This document shows positions 33,989 through 42,339 of a stretch of DNA of 64,000 nucleotides, piece after piece. Where the stretch lies: the NCBI GenBank assembly GCA_964513565.1, contig CAZENE010000001.1:150083-214082 (forward strand), written 5' to 3'. The notes beneath the pieces are model-generated. The model was not told the origin of the DNA. It searched no databases and saw nothing but the letters and a program-made list of their open reading frames with translations. Position numbers and translations under genes: made by a program. Source of the stretch: Delta-02 sp964513565. GTDB taxonomy: Bacteria > Desulfobacterota > Syntrophorhabdia > Syntrophorhabdales > Syntrophorhabdaceae. Positions within the stretch are counted from its first letter, which is position 1. Each line of letters starts with the position of its first letter.

Positions 33989-34309
33989 TCAAAAATGAAC
34001 GGCCAGCCATATTGTCGGCTGGTTGGGGTCCGTCCGGGATACCCTGTGGCGGCAGAATGCGGGGATGATGACGTGATCTCCCGGCTTGAGCGTCAGGGGT
34101 TGGGCTTCGTTTTCAAAAGTGATCTCGGCGATTCCCTTTAAAAGGATGACCCATTCATCACGGTCCTGATCGTACCAGCTGTCTTCCGGCGTTGTATGAC
34201 CGTCCGATATGATCCTTTCGATCCTGATATTCTCATTTTCTGCTATTGTTTCAAATATTTCATCGGGTAAGGTGCTCGGGATCTTTAAAAAGATATTATC
34301 TTTTTTCAT
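33989..34309 (-). CDS. Cupin-domain protein
   Basis: A 106-residue small cupin with EDSWYDQDRDEWVILLKGIA and GDHVIIPAFCRHRVSR. The first motif has Asp and Glu where His pairs are common, while the second keeps its His (CRHRV). Start at ATG 34309 is taken; a TTG at 34327 is the alternative. It overlaps the end of the TPR lipoprotein gene by 14 bp, so it is the last gene of that operon. Substrate unknown. Confidence 0.82.
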   Translation of the reverse strand: MKKDNIFLKIPSTLPDEIFETIAENENIRIERIISDGHTTPEDSWYDQDRDEWVILLKGIAEITFENEAQPLTLKPGDHVIIPAFCRHRVSRTDPNQPTIWLAVHF

Positions 34310-34790
34310 CTTCCAGTCCCGACCCAATAGCTTTCATCATCCGTTTTTCCCGTATTTTTGTCAGCGTATCACCGAATTCCTCATTTTGCGGATCTGCATC
34401 GATGGCCCTCATTGCCAGTTCTTCGGCCTCTTCGAGTTTCACATTTCGAATATAGTAGAGCCACGCCAGATTATTGTAGGCATGGGGATCATGGGTCTTA
34501 TTGATGGCCTTGCGGTATGCTTTTTCAGCTTCATTGAACTGCCCTCTCTGAAAATGTATATTGCCAAGGTAAAGATACGCGATCGGCATCTCCCTGGACG
34601 CTAACGCATACTCCTTCCGGGCCGCGTCGAAATCGTGCGAATGCTCGTATGCGACCCCGAGATTTAAGTGTTCCTGCGGCGTCAGAAGGCTATTTGAGGT
34701 GGTGTAGGGAAGGCTGCAGGCATCGAAAAAAACAATGCAAATTATTACAAGGGTATAACGCGCAATGCCCAGTATCCAGTTTTTTTCCAT
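34296..34790 (-). CDS. TPR-repeat lipoprotein
   Basis: A 164-residue exported protein with a hydrophobic leader and a lipobox-like Cys (VFFDAC near residue 26), followed by three to four TPR units (EHLNLGVAYEHSHDFDAARK, AYLYLGNIHFQRGQFNEAEK, AYNNLAWLYYIRNVKLEEAE). TPRs mediate protein contacts. It overlaps the C39-like peptidase gene by 46 bp. In the PA2778-type family both parts are, as far as I recall, in one protein; here they are two lipoproteins, each with its own leader. Confidence 0.8.
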   Translation of the reverse strand: MEKNWILGIARYTLVIICIVFFDACSLPYTTSNSLLTPQEHLNLGVAYEHSHDFDAARKEYALASREMPIAYLYLGNIHFQRGQFNEAEKAYRKAINKTHDPHAYNNLAWLYYIRNVKLEEAEELAMRAIDADPQNEEFGDTLTKIREKRMMKAIGSGLEDEKR

Positions 34791-35284
34791 ATTTTCTCCA
34801 AACGGGAATTTGTGATAACCTCGTTTTCTTTTCTTCCGTTATTGAAAATAATACCGTTTTTCGTATAGCCCTTAGCTACCATGAAATGATTGATCTGGTA
34901 AACGGACAATCCCTGATCGACAAAGATGATAACGGGTTCACCCTCATCGATATATCTTTGCAGGTCCGCTATCGACCCTTCAAACTGATGCGTGAAAAAT
35001 CCTTTTTTAACCGGATAATTCTCGAGATCGAAAGGCAAAACCCCGCGGGCTCCAGGGCTGTATATAGCCTTTGCTATTTCATTGACGTCGATCTTTCCTC
35101 TGTTTAAGCGTACCTGCCAGTAATTCAGAACGGTTGCGAGGGATGAGGGACCGCATTGATAATCTTCCTGGGGATAGAAGGGCACGCCGGGTATGACCTT
35201 TGCATCCCGCACGGATGGCGGGTGCGACGCACAGGACCATATAAGGACGGCGATCAGGGCAAGGATGCAAAGGATTTTGGGCAT
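34745..35284 (-). CDS. C39-like (PA2778-type) cysteine peptidase lipoprotein
   Basis: A 179-residue lipoprotein (leader with lipobox IWSCAS). The papain-like C39 fold is seen in GVPFYPQEDYQCGPSSLATV with the catalytic Cys in QCGPSSLA, and in INHFMVAKGYTKNGIIFNNG, where the His is the second catalytic residue. The last residues GYWALRVIPL match the end of the peptidase domain in PA2778-like proteins. Outer-membrane or periplasmic maturation or export of a peptide is possible; the substrate is unknown. Confidence 0.82.
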   Translation of the reverse strand: MPKILCILALIAVLIWSCASHPPSVRDAKVIPGVPFYPQEDYQCGPSSLATVLNYWQVRLNRGKIDVNEIAKAIYSPGARGVLPFDLENYPVKKGFFTHQFEGSIADLQRYIDEGEPVIIFVDQGLSVYQINHFMVAKGYTKNGIIFNNGRKENEVITNSRLEKIWKKTGYWALRVIPL

Positions 35285-35476
35285 GGTATCTACATAATAT
35301 CATGGAAGCCGGATCAGCAAAAGCGCCGCGGTATGTCAGCCTCGCATAATCCCACGACTGGCGGGGCTTTCCCGGCTGCCGGCAGCAGTTAAAATTGAAG
35401 GTTTTATAATGCTATGGTATTCTGCAAATATATCGACCATATTCTCCGGTCGATCTCAAGACAAAAAGGAGGAGTC

Positions 35477-36760
35477 ATGTCGGTCATATACGATGTTTAT
35501 GCACGGGAAGTACTTGACAGCCGTGGAAATCCAACGGTGGAGGTTGAAGTCGTCCTTGAAAGCGGAGCGATGGGTCGCGCGATCGTGCCTTCCGGGGCAT
35601 CGACGGGAGAGCGCGAAGCCTTGGAACTGCGTGACGGCGACGACAAGCGGTACAAGGGGAAGGGGGTACAGAAAGCCGTCGAGAACGTGAATAACACAAT
35701 AGCCCCCGAGATCGAGGGCCTTGACGCCCTGGAACAGGCCTATATTGACAGGGTGCTTGTCGACGCCGACGGGACGGAGAATAAGAGTAACCTCGGCGCC
35801 AATGCGACGCTCGGCGTTTCTATGGCCGTGACGAGAGCCGCGGCGGAATTCCTCGGCATATCCCTTTACCAGTATATCGGCGGTATACGCGGCCGTGAGA
35901 TCCCAGTTCCCATGATGAATGTGATCAACGGCGGGGCTCATGCGCAGAATTCGCTTGATGTTCAGGAATTCATGATAGTGCCTGCAGGTGCTGAATCGTT
36001 TACCGAGGCCCTGCGCATGGGCGCGGAGGTTTTCCATACGCTGAAAGGGATCCTGAAAAATATGGGTTATTCGACCGGAGTCGGTGATGAGGGCGGTTTT
36101 GCACCCCAGGCGAAATCGACGTTTGAAGTGCTGGACACGCTGATGAAGGCTATAGGCGAAGCCGGGTACGAGGCGGGAAAGGACATTTATCTTGCCCTCG
36201 ATGTAGCGGCAAGCGAGCTTTACAAGGACGGGAAGTACGCCATAGACGGAAATACCTGGGATGCCGGACGGCTCATCGATTTCTATGAGGATATCATAAC
36301 GAAATATCCCATAGTTTCCATTGAGGATGGTTTTGCGCAGAATGACTGGGACGGCTGGAAACTGTTTACCGACCGCTGTGCGTCAAGGATCCAGATCGTC
36401 GGCGACGATATCTTTGTTACGAACCCGATGATCTTCGGGGAGGGAATAGAGAAAGGCATTGCCAACAGCATATTGATAAAGCTCAACCAGATCGGGACAG
36501 TCACCGAGACATTGACAACGATAGAAATGGCAAAACGGGCCGGTTACACATGTGTGATCTCCCACCGGTCGGGAGAGACGGAAGATACTTTTATAGCCGA
36601 TCTTGCCGTCGCTACGAACGTAGGGCAGATCAAGACCGGGTCCGCTTCGCGCAGCGAGAGGATCGCGAAGTACAATCAGCTGTTGAGGATCGAAGACGAA
36701 CTCGGGGAAATGGCGGTCTTTGGCGGAAATAACGTATTTTATAGCATCAAGAAAAAATAG
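35477..36760 (+). CDS. eno: Enolase
   Basis: A 427-residue glycolytic enzyme converting 2-phosphoglycerate and phosphoenolpyruvate. The signature is complete: AREVLDSRGNPTVEVEV at the N terminus, ASTGEREALELRDGD, GVGDEGGFAP, SIEDGFAQNDWDGW, ILIKLNQIGTVTE with the catalytic Lys, and SHRSGETEDTFIADLAV. AGGAGG lies close to the chosen ATG; the frame extends 63 bp upstream without support. A strong terminator follows. Confidence 0.97.
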   Translation: MSVIYDVYAREVLDSRGNPTVEVEVVLESGAMGRAIVPSGASTGEREALELRDGDDKRYKGKGVQKAVENVNNTIAPEIEGLDALEQAYIDRVLVDADGTENKSNLGANATLGVSMAVTRAAAEFLGISLYQYIGGIRGREIPVPMMNVINGGAHAQNSLDVQEFMIVPAGAESFTEALRMGAEVFHTLKGILKNMGYSTGVGDEGGFAPQAKSTFEVLDTLMKAIGEAGYEAGKDIYLALDVAASELYKDGKYAIDGNTWDAGRLIDFYEDIITKYPIVSIEDGFAQNDWDGWKLFTDRCASRIQIVGDDIFVTNPMIFGEGIEKGIANSILIKLNQIGTVTETLTTIEMAKRAGYTCVISHRSGETEDTFIADLAVATNVGQIKTGSASRSERIAKYNQLLRIEDELGEMAVFGGNNVFYSIKKK

Positions 36761-36784
36761 GTTCGGGCTGTAATTTTAAACTCG

Positions 36785-36832
36785 GGACCGGCGCCTCAAG
36801 GCTAAAGGGCCTGGCGCCGGTCCGTTTTCTTT
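36785..36832. terminator. Rho-independent terminator of eno
   Basis: GGACCGGCGCC (36785-36795) and GGCGCCGGTCC (36813-36823) form a perfect 11-bp stem, followed by a T-rich tract from 36825. It also faces the convergent small gene at 36831. Confidence 0.88.
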
Positions 36833-37061
36833 ATGAGTGGGGAGGCCGTGTAGCGGGCTTGTTTTGCTTCTGGGGATCATTGCATGAGTTCAGGCAATCG
36901 TAGTAGCATTCTGACTGTTTCTTCTTTGTGCACTTGGAGTCGGTGCAGCAGTACGACAGGCATTTTTCCTGGCAAGACAGCTCGGCATGTGCAGATGGGC
37001 CTGCTGCTGTAAGGATTAGCGCGGCTAAAAAAAACATTGATGCAACGAAGACCTTTCTCAT
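36831..37061 (-). CDS. Small exported cysteine-rich protein
   Basis: A 76-residue protein with a clear signal peptide (MRKVFVASMFFLAALILTAA, cleavage near AHA) and a 50-residue mature part with eight cysteines in the order C-x3-C-x3-CC-x4-C-x7-C-x3-C-x3-C. The spacing suggests four disulphides or a metal site in the periplasm. I do not recognise the family. A good start context (GAGGTGAGTCGATG) supports expression. It is single and convergent with eno. Confidence 0.7.
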   Translation of the reverse strand: MRKVFVASMFFLAALILTAAGPSAHAELSCQEKCLSYCCTDSKCTKKKQSECYYDCLNSCNDPQKQNKPATRPPHS

Positions 37062-37234
37062 CGACTCACCTCCGTCAATAGGTGCATGACGATATATAAC
37101 ACTATCCGATTATTCCGTCAATGACAGATGTCACAAACAAAAATACCCGCAATGTTGATAATTTGGGTGCTTTTTCATACAATATGGGATACATTGTTGC
37201 AAATCGATCAGGCAAGCATAAATGGTAGTGTCGT

Positions 37235-38146
37235 ATGGTAAAACTCTACAGTATAATCGATTCTCGGGTTACCGAAGGCGTTGGTGAAAAAGAGAAAATA
37301 GCCGTCTATATCAACCCCGATCAAAATGAAAGGCAATATCTTATCAACCAGTACCAGATCGATGAGCATACCCTTTTATCGGCCCTTGACCCTGACGAGC
37401 TTTCCCGTATCGAGATCGAATCCAATCACGTAGCCATAATTCTCAAATCACCGGTAAATTATCAGGCACAGCATGCGTTTGAGTTCCTAGTATCGTCGAT
37501 GGGCATGTTCCTTTTTGAAGATACGCTCATCATCGTTATGGCGGAAGACCTGCCCATCTTTGACAGCAAGACATTTTCCCGCGTCAGCCGGCTTGCCGAA
37601 ACCATGCTGAAGATAGTCAACTACAGTATCTTCCGCTTCCTCGAGCATCTCCGGGTCATTGACATGGTTTCGGACGAACTGGGGGAAAAGATCAGCACTT
37701 CAATGGAGAACACATATCTCCTCAATCTCTTTGCCCTGGAAAAGAGCCTCGTGTATTACCAGAATGCCATAAATTCCAACTCGGTCCTCATGGAGAAGAT
37801 GAAGATCTATACCCAGAGGATCGGGTTTACGCGCGACGATACCGAACTGCTCGACGATATCACGATCGAGAACACTCAGTGCTATAAACAAGCTGAAATA
37901 TATTCGAACATTCTTGCGAGCATGATGGACGCGAGAGTCTCTATCGTCAACAATAATCTGAATATCCTGATGAAAAAACTGACCTTCATCACTATAGCCA
38001 TCATGGTCCCGACGTTCGTTGTCAGCGCCTTCTCCATGAACGTCGCTTTTCCCCTTCAGCACCATTCCGCCGCATTCTGGATCATTCTCGCGATCGCATT
38101 CGGCGCGATGGGCAGCTTTTTCTTCTTCTGGCGAATCAGGAAGTGA
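37235..38146 (+). CDS. CorA-like membrane transporter
   Basis: A 303-residue protein of the CorA family of Mg2+/divalent metal channels. The N-terminal cytoplasmic part is followed by a long helix (NSVLMEKMKIYTQRIGFT), then two membrane helices at the C terminus (TFITIAIMVPTFVVSAFSMN and FWIILAIAFGAMGSFFFFW). The universal GMN selectivity motif at the end of the first helix is replaced by SMN (FSMNV). It should still be a pentameric cation channel, but its ion or activity may differ. Confidence 0.82.
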   Translation: MVKLYSIIDSRVTEGVGEKEKIAVYINPDQNERQYLINQYQIDEHTLLSALDPDELSRIEIESNHVAIILKSPVNYQAQHAFEFLVSSMGMFLFEDTLIIVMAEDLPIFDSKTFSRVSRLAETMLKIVNYSIFRFLEHLRVIDMVSDELGEKISTSMENTYLLNLFALEKSLVYYQNAINSNSVLMEKMKIYTQRIGFTRDDTELLDDITIENTQCYKQAEIYSNILASMMDARVSIVNNNLNILMKKLTFITIAIMVPTFVVSAFSMNVAFPLQHHSAAFWIILAIAFGAMGSFFFFWRIRK

Positions 38147-38165
38147 AGAACGTTCTAGGTTCCAT

Positions 38166-38212
38166 GTTCCACGTTCCAAATTCAGGAATTTATCTTTGAA
38201 CGTGGAACTTTT
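38166..38212 (+). terminator. Terminator-like hairpin after the CorA-like gene
   Basis: GTTCCACGTTCCAAA (38166-38180) pairs with TTTGAACGTGGAAC (38195-38208) with one bulge, and TTTT follows. It ends the CorA-like transcript and faces the convergent protease gene. Confidence 0.7.
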
Positions 38213-38229
38213 GACCGGGAACTGTTTCT

Positions 38230-39573
38230 TTACTTGTAAACTATTGAGAACAATTCTTTTGCCATTTCTCCATTGCCCGCTTTCAGGATCTTGTATTCCT
38301 CGAGCGCGGCGGCCCGGTCGCCGGAGAGCGCATATGCCTTGCCGAGGCCAAGGTGCAGCATCGGGTCATCCGGCTTATGGCTTATCCCGGCCTTGTATAT
38401 CGTGATGGCGTCATCTAATTTCCCCATATCCGTATAGATCGACCCAAGGCGGGAATAGGCCTCCGTATGTTGAGGCTGGAGCCTTATTACAGCGTGAAGA
38501 ATGGGGATGGCATCGGCTGTTTTGCCCTGTGCTTCATAATTGAGGGCAAGAAAGAAATTGCTGTCAACGTGGTCGGGCCATAAGGACAAGGCCTTTTTCA
38601 GGACCCGGATTGAATCGTCATATTTCTTCAAATGTGTATACACGGCACCGAGCCTGGCAAGGGCGTCCGGGTTGCCCGGATCTATCGCCAGTGCGCGGGC
38701 GAACATCTTTTCGGCCTCTCTGAATTTGTCCGTATTAACGTAACTTACGCCGAGATTAACATACGTTTCGACCCTGTTCGGATCCACTGACAATGAGCGT
38801 CGGAACGCATCGATCGCACGGTCCTGCCGGCCGCTTATGCCGTAGGCAAGCCCTTGATAGAAATAGCATGAAGCCGTCTGTTTGAAATCGACCCGGCACG
38901 CCTCCTTCGGCTCGACGATATCATTTTTTTTGAGTCCCCTGGATACGAGGTTGACCGGCAGGGCAAAATTGAGGTTCTGGGTCTCCGCGATAAGAAATGT
39001 GGTGATGCCGACCACCTCACCGTCTGCGTTGAATATAGGGCCCCCGCTCGATCCCCGTGAGATCGCTGCCGTGATCTGGATCACGGACATATCCCTGCCT
39101 ACCTTTCGGATGCCGCTGATTATACCTTCGGACATGGTATTCTCGAAGCCCTGGGGGCTGCCTATGGCATATACTTTTTCGCCGACCCGAAGGGTATTCG
39201 GATTGCCGATCTTCACCGACTTGTATTTCCCTTTCTCAAGCCTCAGAATTGCGATGTCATTGTCGGAATCGACATGTGTGAGCCCGAAGACGCTTCGTAT
39301 AGTGCTTCCGTTCTTGATCTTGATGGTTGAGGCCATGGACACGACATGATAGTTCGTCACGACCTTTCCTTCAGGCGAAACGATGAATCCGCTTGCCTGG
39401 GAGATGAGCCGGCCATATTCATCAAACGACGCTACGACAACGATCGCTTCGTTATTGCTCCTGAAGATCTTATTCCCGCTTCTCTGACAGGCGTACGACG
39501 ACAGGGCGAGTATGATCAGAAATACCGGCAGCAGCATCTTGTGTGGAGCCGGTTTTATAAAAAATGCCCTCAT
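38230..39573 (-). CDS. HtrA-like serine protease with TPR repeats, lipoprotein
   Basis: A 447-residue lipoprotein (lipobox SSYAC near residue 29). The trypsin-like domain has the catalytic His in VVTNYHVV, Asp in DNDIAIL and Ser in RGSSGGPIF. After residue 230 there is no PDZ domain; instead about six TPR units follow (GQDRAIDAFRRSLSVDPN-like repeats, YVNLGVSYVNTDKFREAE, ALARLGAVYTHLKKYDDS). It is an envelope protease whose TPRs probably select partners. The gene is single between the CorA-like and Nudix genes. Confidence 0.9.
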   Translation of the reverse strand: MRAFFIKPAPHKMLLPVFLIILALSSYACQRSGNKIFRSNNEAIVVVASFDEYGRLISQASGFIVSPEGKVVTNYHVVSMASTIKIKNGSTIRSVFGLTHVDSDNDIAILRLEKGKYKSVKIGNPNTLRVGEKVYAIGSPQGFENTMSEGIISGIRKVGRDMSVIQITAAISRGSSGGPIFNADGEVVGITTFLIAETQNLNFALPVNLVSRGLKKNDIVEPKEACRVDFKQTASCYFYQGLAYGISGRQDRAIDAFRRSLSVDPNRVETYVNLGVSYVNTDKFREAEKMFARALAIDPGNPDALARLGAVYTHLKKYDDSIRVLKKALSLWPDHVDSNFFLALNYEAQGKTADAIPILHAVIRLQPQHTEAYSRLGSIYTDMGKLDDAITIYKAGISHKPDDPMLHLGLGKAYALSGDRAAALEEYKILKAGNGEMAKELFSIVYK

Positions 39574-39669
39574 AATTATCTCCTAAAACGACTTGCTTAT
39601 TTTCTTGCCATTCCTGCTGGATACTCTTTATTTTTTCTATTACAATGTACCAGGTTTAGACTGAACGAT

Positions 39670-40146
39670 ATGACAGTTGCTTCAGGTAAAAGAAGTGCGG
39701 GATTACTCATGTACCGCAGGCGCAACAACGCGGCTGAGGTATTGCTCGTGCATCCCGGCGGACCTTTCTGGGCAAAAAAAGACGAGGGAGCGTGGAGCCT
39801 GCCCAAGGGGCTTGTAGACCCCGGAGAAGATGAGCTTCTGGCGGCCATACGGGAGTTTGAAGAAGAGACGGGCTTTACAGTGGAGGGGGAATTCATTGCC
39901 CTAACACCACGGCGGCAGCCGAGCGGCAAAATAATATACGCATGGGCGATCGAGGGCGATTGCGACCCTTCTGCCATGAAAAGCAATACATTTATAATGG
40001 AATGGCCTCCGCGGTCGGGGAAAATGGCCGAATATCCGGAGGCTGACCGCATAGGGTGGTTCGATATTGAATCGGCGAAGTCAAAGGTCATTAAGGGCCA
40101 GAGGGGGTTCATCGAAGAATTTGAAACTTTTATAAAAAGATCGTAG
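39670..40146 (+). CDS. Nudix hydrolase
   Basis: A 158-residue Nudix protein that hydrolyses a nucleoside diphosphate linked to another moiety. The Nudix box G-x5-E-x7-REXXEE-x-G is complete (GLVDPGE followed by REFEEETG). The N-terminal RSAGLLMYRRRNN and LVHPGGPFWAKKDEGAW resemble NUDT2/diadenosine tetraphosphatase-like proteins, so Ap4A or a similar dinucleotide is possible. The start at 39670 fits the domain; the frame extends upstream antisense to the protease gene. Confidence 0.9.
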   Translation: MTVASGKRSAGLLMYRRRNNAAEVLLVHPGGPFWAKKDEGAWSLPKGLVDPGEDELLAAIREFEEETGFTVEGEFIALTPRRQPSGKIIYAWAIEGDCDPSAMKSNTFIMEWPPRSGKMAEYPEADRIGWFDIESAKSKVIKGQRGFIEEFETFIKRS

Positions 40147-40268
40147 TACCGCAGCATTTTCGGAAGTTCTCCTATCCTCACATTATAAACAGGATTCTCT
40201 TGAACGCTACAGCACACGCGTGTAAGGGGTTCCAATATCGGGCAATAGTGAAGATTGAAGGGACGCGC

Positions 40269-40559
40269 TCAACCGAGAAATTCTTTCAACAACGCATCTA
40301 TCTCATCCTGTGAAAGATTTTCACTGCCAGGCGAAGGTCCAGGACCACGTGCGGCTGGCGCCTGTACGGGCTGTGACGGGTCCGGTTCGCGAAGAATATC
40401 TGCTATACGTGTATTTTCACTTCCGGTTTCATTTTGTGGCGCGCTGTCGCCGAAAAGCGCATCGAGGTCCGATTGCGACAGGGCGCTCACCTCGTTCTCT
40501 GCCGGCGAGCTGTCGCCGAAAAGTGCGTCCAGGTCTATTTGAGAGAGTGTCTTAGCCAC
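40269..40559 (-). CDS. Small acidic protein with three FliM-like motifs
   Basis: A 96-residue, acidic, low-complexity protein built from three copies of one short motif: LSQIDLDALFGD, LSQSDLDALFGD and LSQDEIDALLKEF, joined by Ser/Pro/Glu-rich linkers. The motif is the N-terminal peptide of flagellar FliM (LSQxEIDALL), which binds phosphorylated CheY; no FliM or FliN core is present. I infer a multivalent binding scaffold for a CheY-like receiver. It is convergent with the Nudix gene and divergent from the multihaem cytochrome gene. Confidence 0.7.
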   Translation of the reverse strand: MAKTLSQIDLDALFGDSSPAENEVSALSQSDLDALFGDSAPQNETGSENTRIADILREPDPSQPVQAPAARGPGPSPGSENLSQDEIDALLKEFLG

Positions 40560-40680
40560 GAGTCATTCCGGCCTTTATCCGGCTTAATAAGATTATCGGC
40601 GTTAGCGGTAAAAATGTTATAGCCCCGTTGCTTGCATTGGCCCTATTCCGGAGAGTATCATAAAAAAGAGGCTGGCCGTA

Positions 40681-42339
40681 ATGAGGCAATTTTTTGCTAT
40701 CCTGATCATCATGCTTTTTCCCCTTGGGTTATCCGCCTCTGATGACTGTTTTGATTGTCATGACAGCCACAGAAACACCAACCACGCAAAGATCGATTGC
40801 ACCGCCTGCCATAGCGATACGGCAGAACTGCCGCATCGTGAGAAGCTCAAGAGTCCCGATTGCGCATCCTGCCATGGCACAGCCGTAAAAATTTATGGCA
40901 CCAGCGTTCATGCTGAAAAACGTCTTGCGTGCGTAGAGTGCCATTTTGTGCATAATCTTGCTCAGGGCCCAAAAACATGTGACTTTTGCCATCCGTCTGT
41001 TGCGCATAAGACTTTGCCCTCCCTCCGAAAACACCTGGCGGCAGCCGACTGCACGGGATGTCATTCCCGGTCGGTCCGGGGGGAGATACGCGTACGGGTC
41101 AATACCCGGCAGCCGGTGTCGACGGATGCGATCGACAAAGACGGCAACAGCCGGGTAGATAGAGATGAATGGAAAGATTTTCTTGCATATACCCGCTCGG
41201 TCGTTAAAGATTCATACAGGATAACCAGGGAATATGCTGTGCGGGGCAGTGCGCATAATATCGGCCAAAAGGCGGCTTCCTGCTATGAATGCCATGGTGA
41301 CAACACGGTCTTTCGCGGGGCCATTGTCGAGGTGGCCGCCCCCGGTCAGCGATTGAAGCTTCAACTGGACCCGAGGAGCGTTATCCCCCTTCTGCCCGAA
41401 CAGGACCTTTACGGTCTGACATCGCATGGAAAGAGCGGCGTTGCGTGCCGGGACTGCCACGCCTCACAAGGACGCATCAGCGACCGGGTGTGCATAAAAT
41501 GCCATGAAGATGTCTATAATATTTATAAGAGCACCGTTCATGCAAAAGGGTCTGCGGCGAATTGCACTGACTGCCATGACCCTCATAAGGTAAAAACGTA
41601 TAAGGAATTAGGGCCGTCCGAACGCATGGAAGTCTGTATTAGGTGCCACGGCGATCACAAAGGAAAGCATGAATGGCTTCCGCATGCGGACCTCCATTTT
41701 AAATATCTTGAATGCTCGACCTGCCACAGTCCGCGGTCCGACAAAGGCATGGTGTTCAGTATCCGGATGCGGGTACAGGGACGCGAACGGGACCTTACGT
41801 ACGATGACATCGCCGCGGCCTTCGGTTCCGGCAAAACCTCCCGGGAAGTGATAGACCTAAATGGGGACGGGAGGATCGCATCGTCCGAGATATTGCCTTT
41901 TTTCGATGCGCTCAAGGCGGCCACGGCCGGTACTGTCTCCGTAAACGGTTCTATCGTTGTCACGCGGGTCCATCACGACTATTCTGCGGTCCAGGAGCGG
42001 GATAAGGTCTGCGCGACCTGCCATTCCGACGATGCCCCTTTTTACCGATCCATGTATCTTGTCCTGCCCGAAAAGGACGGGTTCTCGCATATGCCGGTCA
42101 AGGGCACGGTACTGGCATCGATGCCGTCATCCCTTGCCGTAAACTTCGTTCTCCTGGGTGAAACAAAAGTGCGCTGGAGTGACATAAAAAATCTGTTCCG
42201 TGCCAAAGGGCAGGAAAGACAGGAGCTAATACATGATCTCGGCTTCAAATGGATCGATATCATCGGTATCTTTATTGCGGTCCTGGTCCTTTTCTTTATC
42301 GTTATCCATATTATATTGAGGGTGGCATTCCGGCGATGA
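40681..42339 (+). CDS. 13-haem cytochrome c with EF-hand motifs
   Basis: A 552-residue exported cytochrome with signal peptide (FFAILIIMLFPLGLSAS), thirteen CXXCH haem motifs between about residues 23 and 445, and a C-terminal membrane helix (IIGIFIAVLVLFFIVIHIIL). Two EF-hand-like loops (DKDGNSRVDRDEW, DLNGDGRIASSEI) interrupt the haem-binding part, so calcium may bind. It should be a periplasmic electron conduit anchored in the membrane. Its last codons overlap the cytochrome b gene (ATGA), so the two form a unit. Exact redox partners are unknown. Confidence 0.9.
   Translation: MRQFFAILIIMLFPLGLSASDDCFDCHDSHRNTNHAKIDCTACHSDTAELPHREKLKSPDCASCHGTAVKIYGTSVHAEKRLACVECHFVHNLAQGPKTCDFCHPSVAHKTLPSLRKHLAAADCTGCHSRSVRGEIRVRVNTRQPVSTDAIDKDGNSRVDRDEWKDFLAYTRSVVKDSYRITREYAVRGSAHNIGQKAASCYECHGDNTVFRGAIVEVAAPGQRLKLQLDPRSVIPLLPEQDLYGLTSHGKSGVACRDCHASQGRISDRVCIKCHEDVYNIYKSTVHAKGSAANCTDCHDPHKVKTYKELGPSERMEVCIRCHGDHKGKHEWLPHADLHFKYLECSTCHSPRSDKGMVFSIRMRVQGRERDLTYDDIAAAFGSGKTSREVIDLNGDGRIASSEILPFFDALKAATAGTVSVNGSIVVTRVHHDYSAVQERDKVCATCHSDDAPFYRSMYLVLPEKDGFSHMPVKGTVLASMPSSLAVNFVLLGETKVRWSDIKNLFRAKGQERQELIHDLGFKWIDIIGIFIAVLVLFFIVIHIILRVAFRR

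Noticed and set aside
39346..39669. N-terminal extension of the Nudix gene
   Set aside because: The 108 upstream codons are antisense to the HtrA-TPR gene start and have no Nudix features; the start at 39670 is used.
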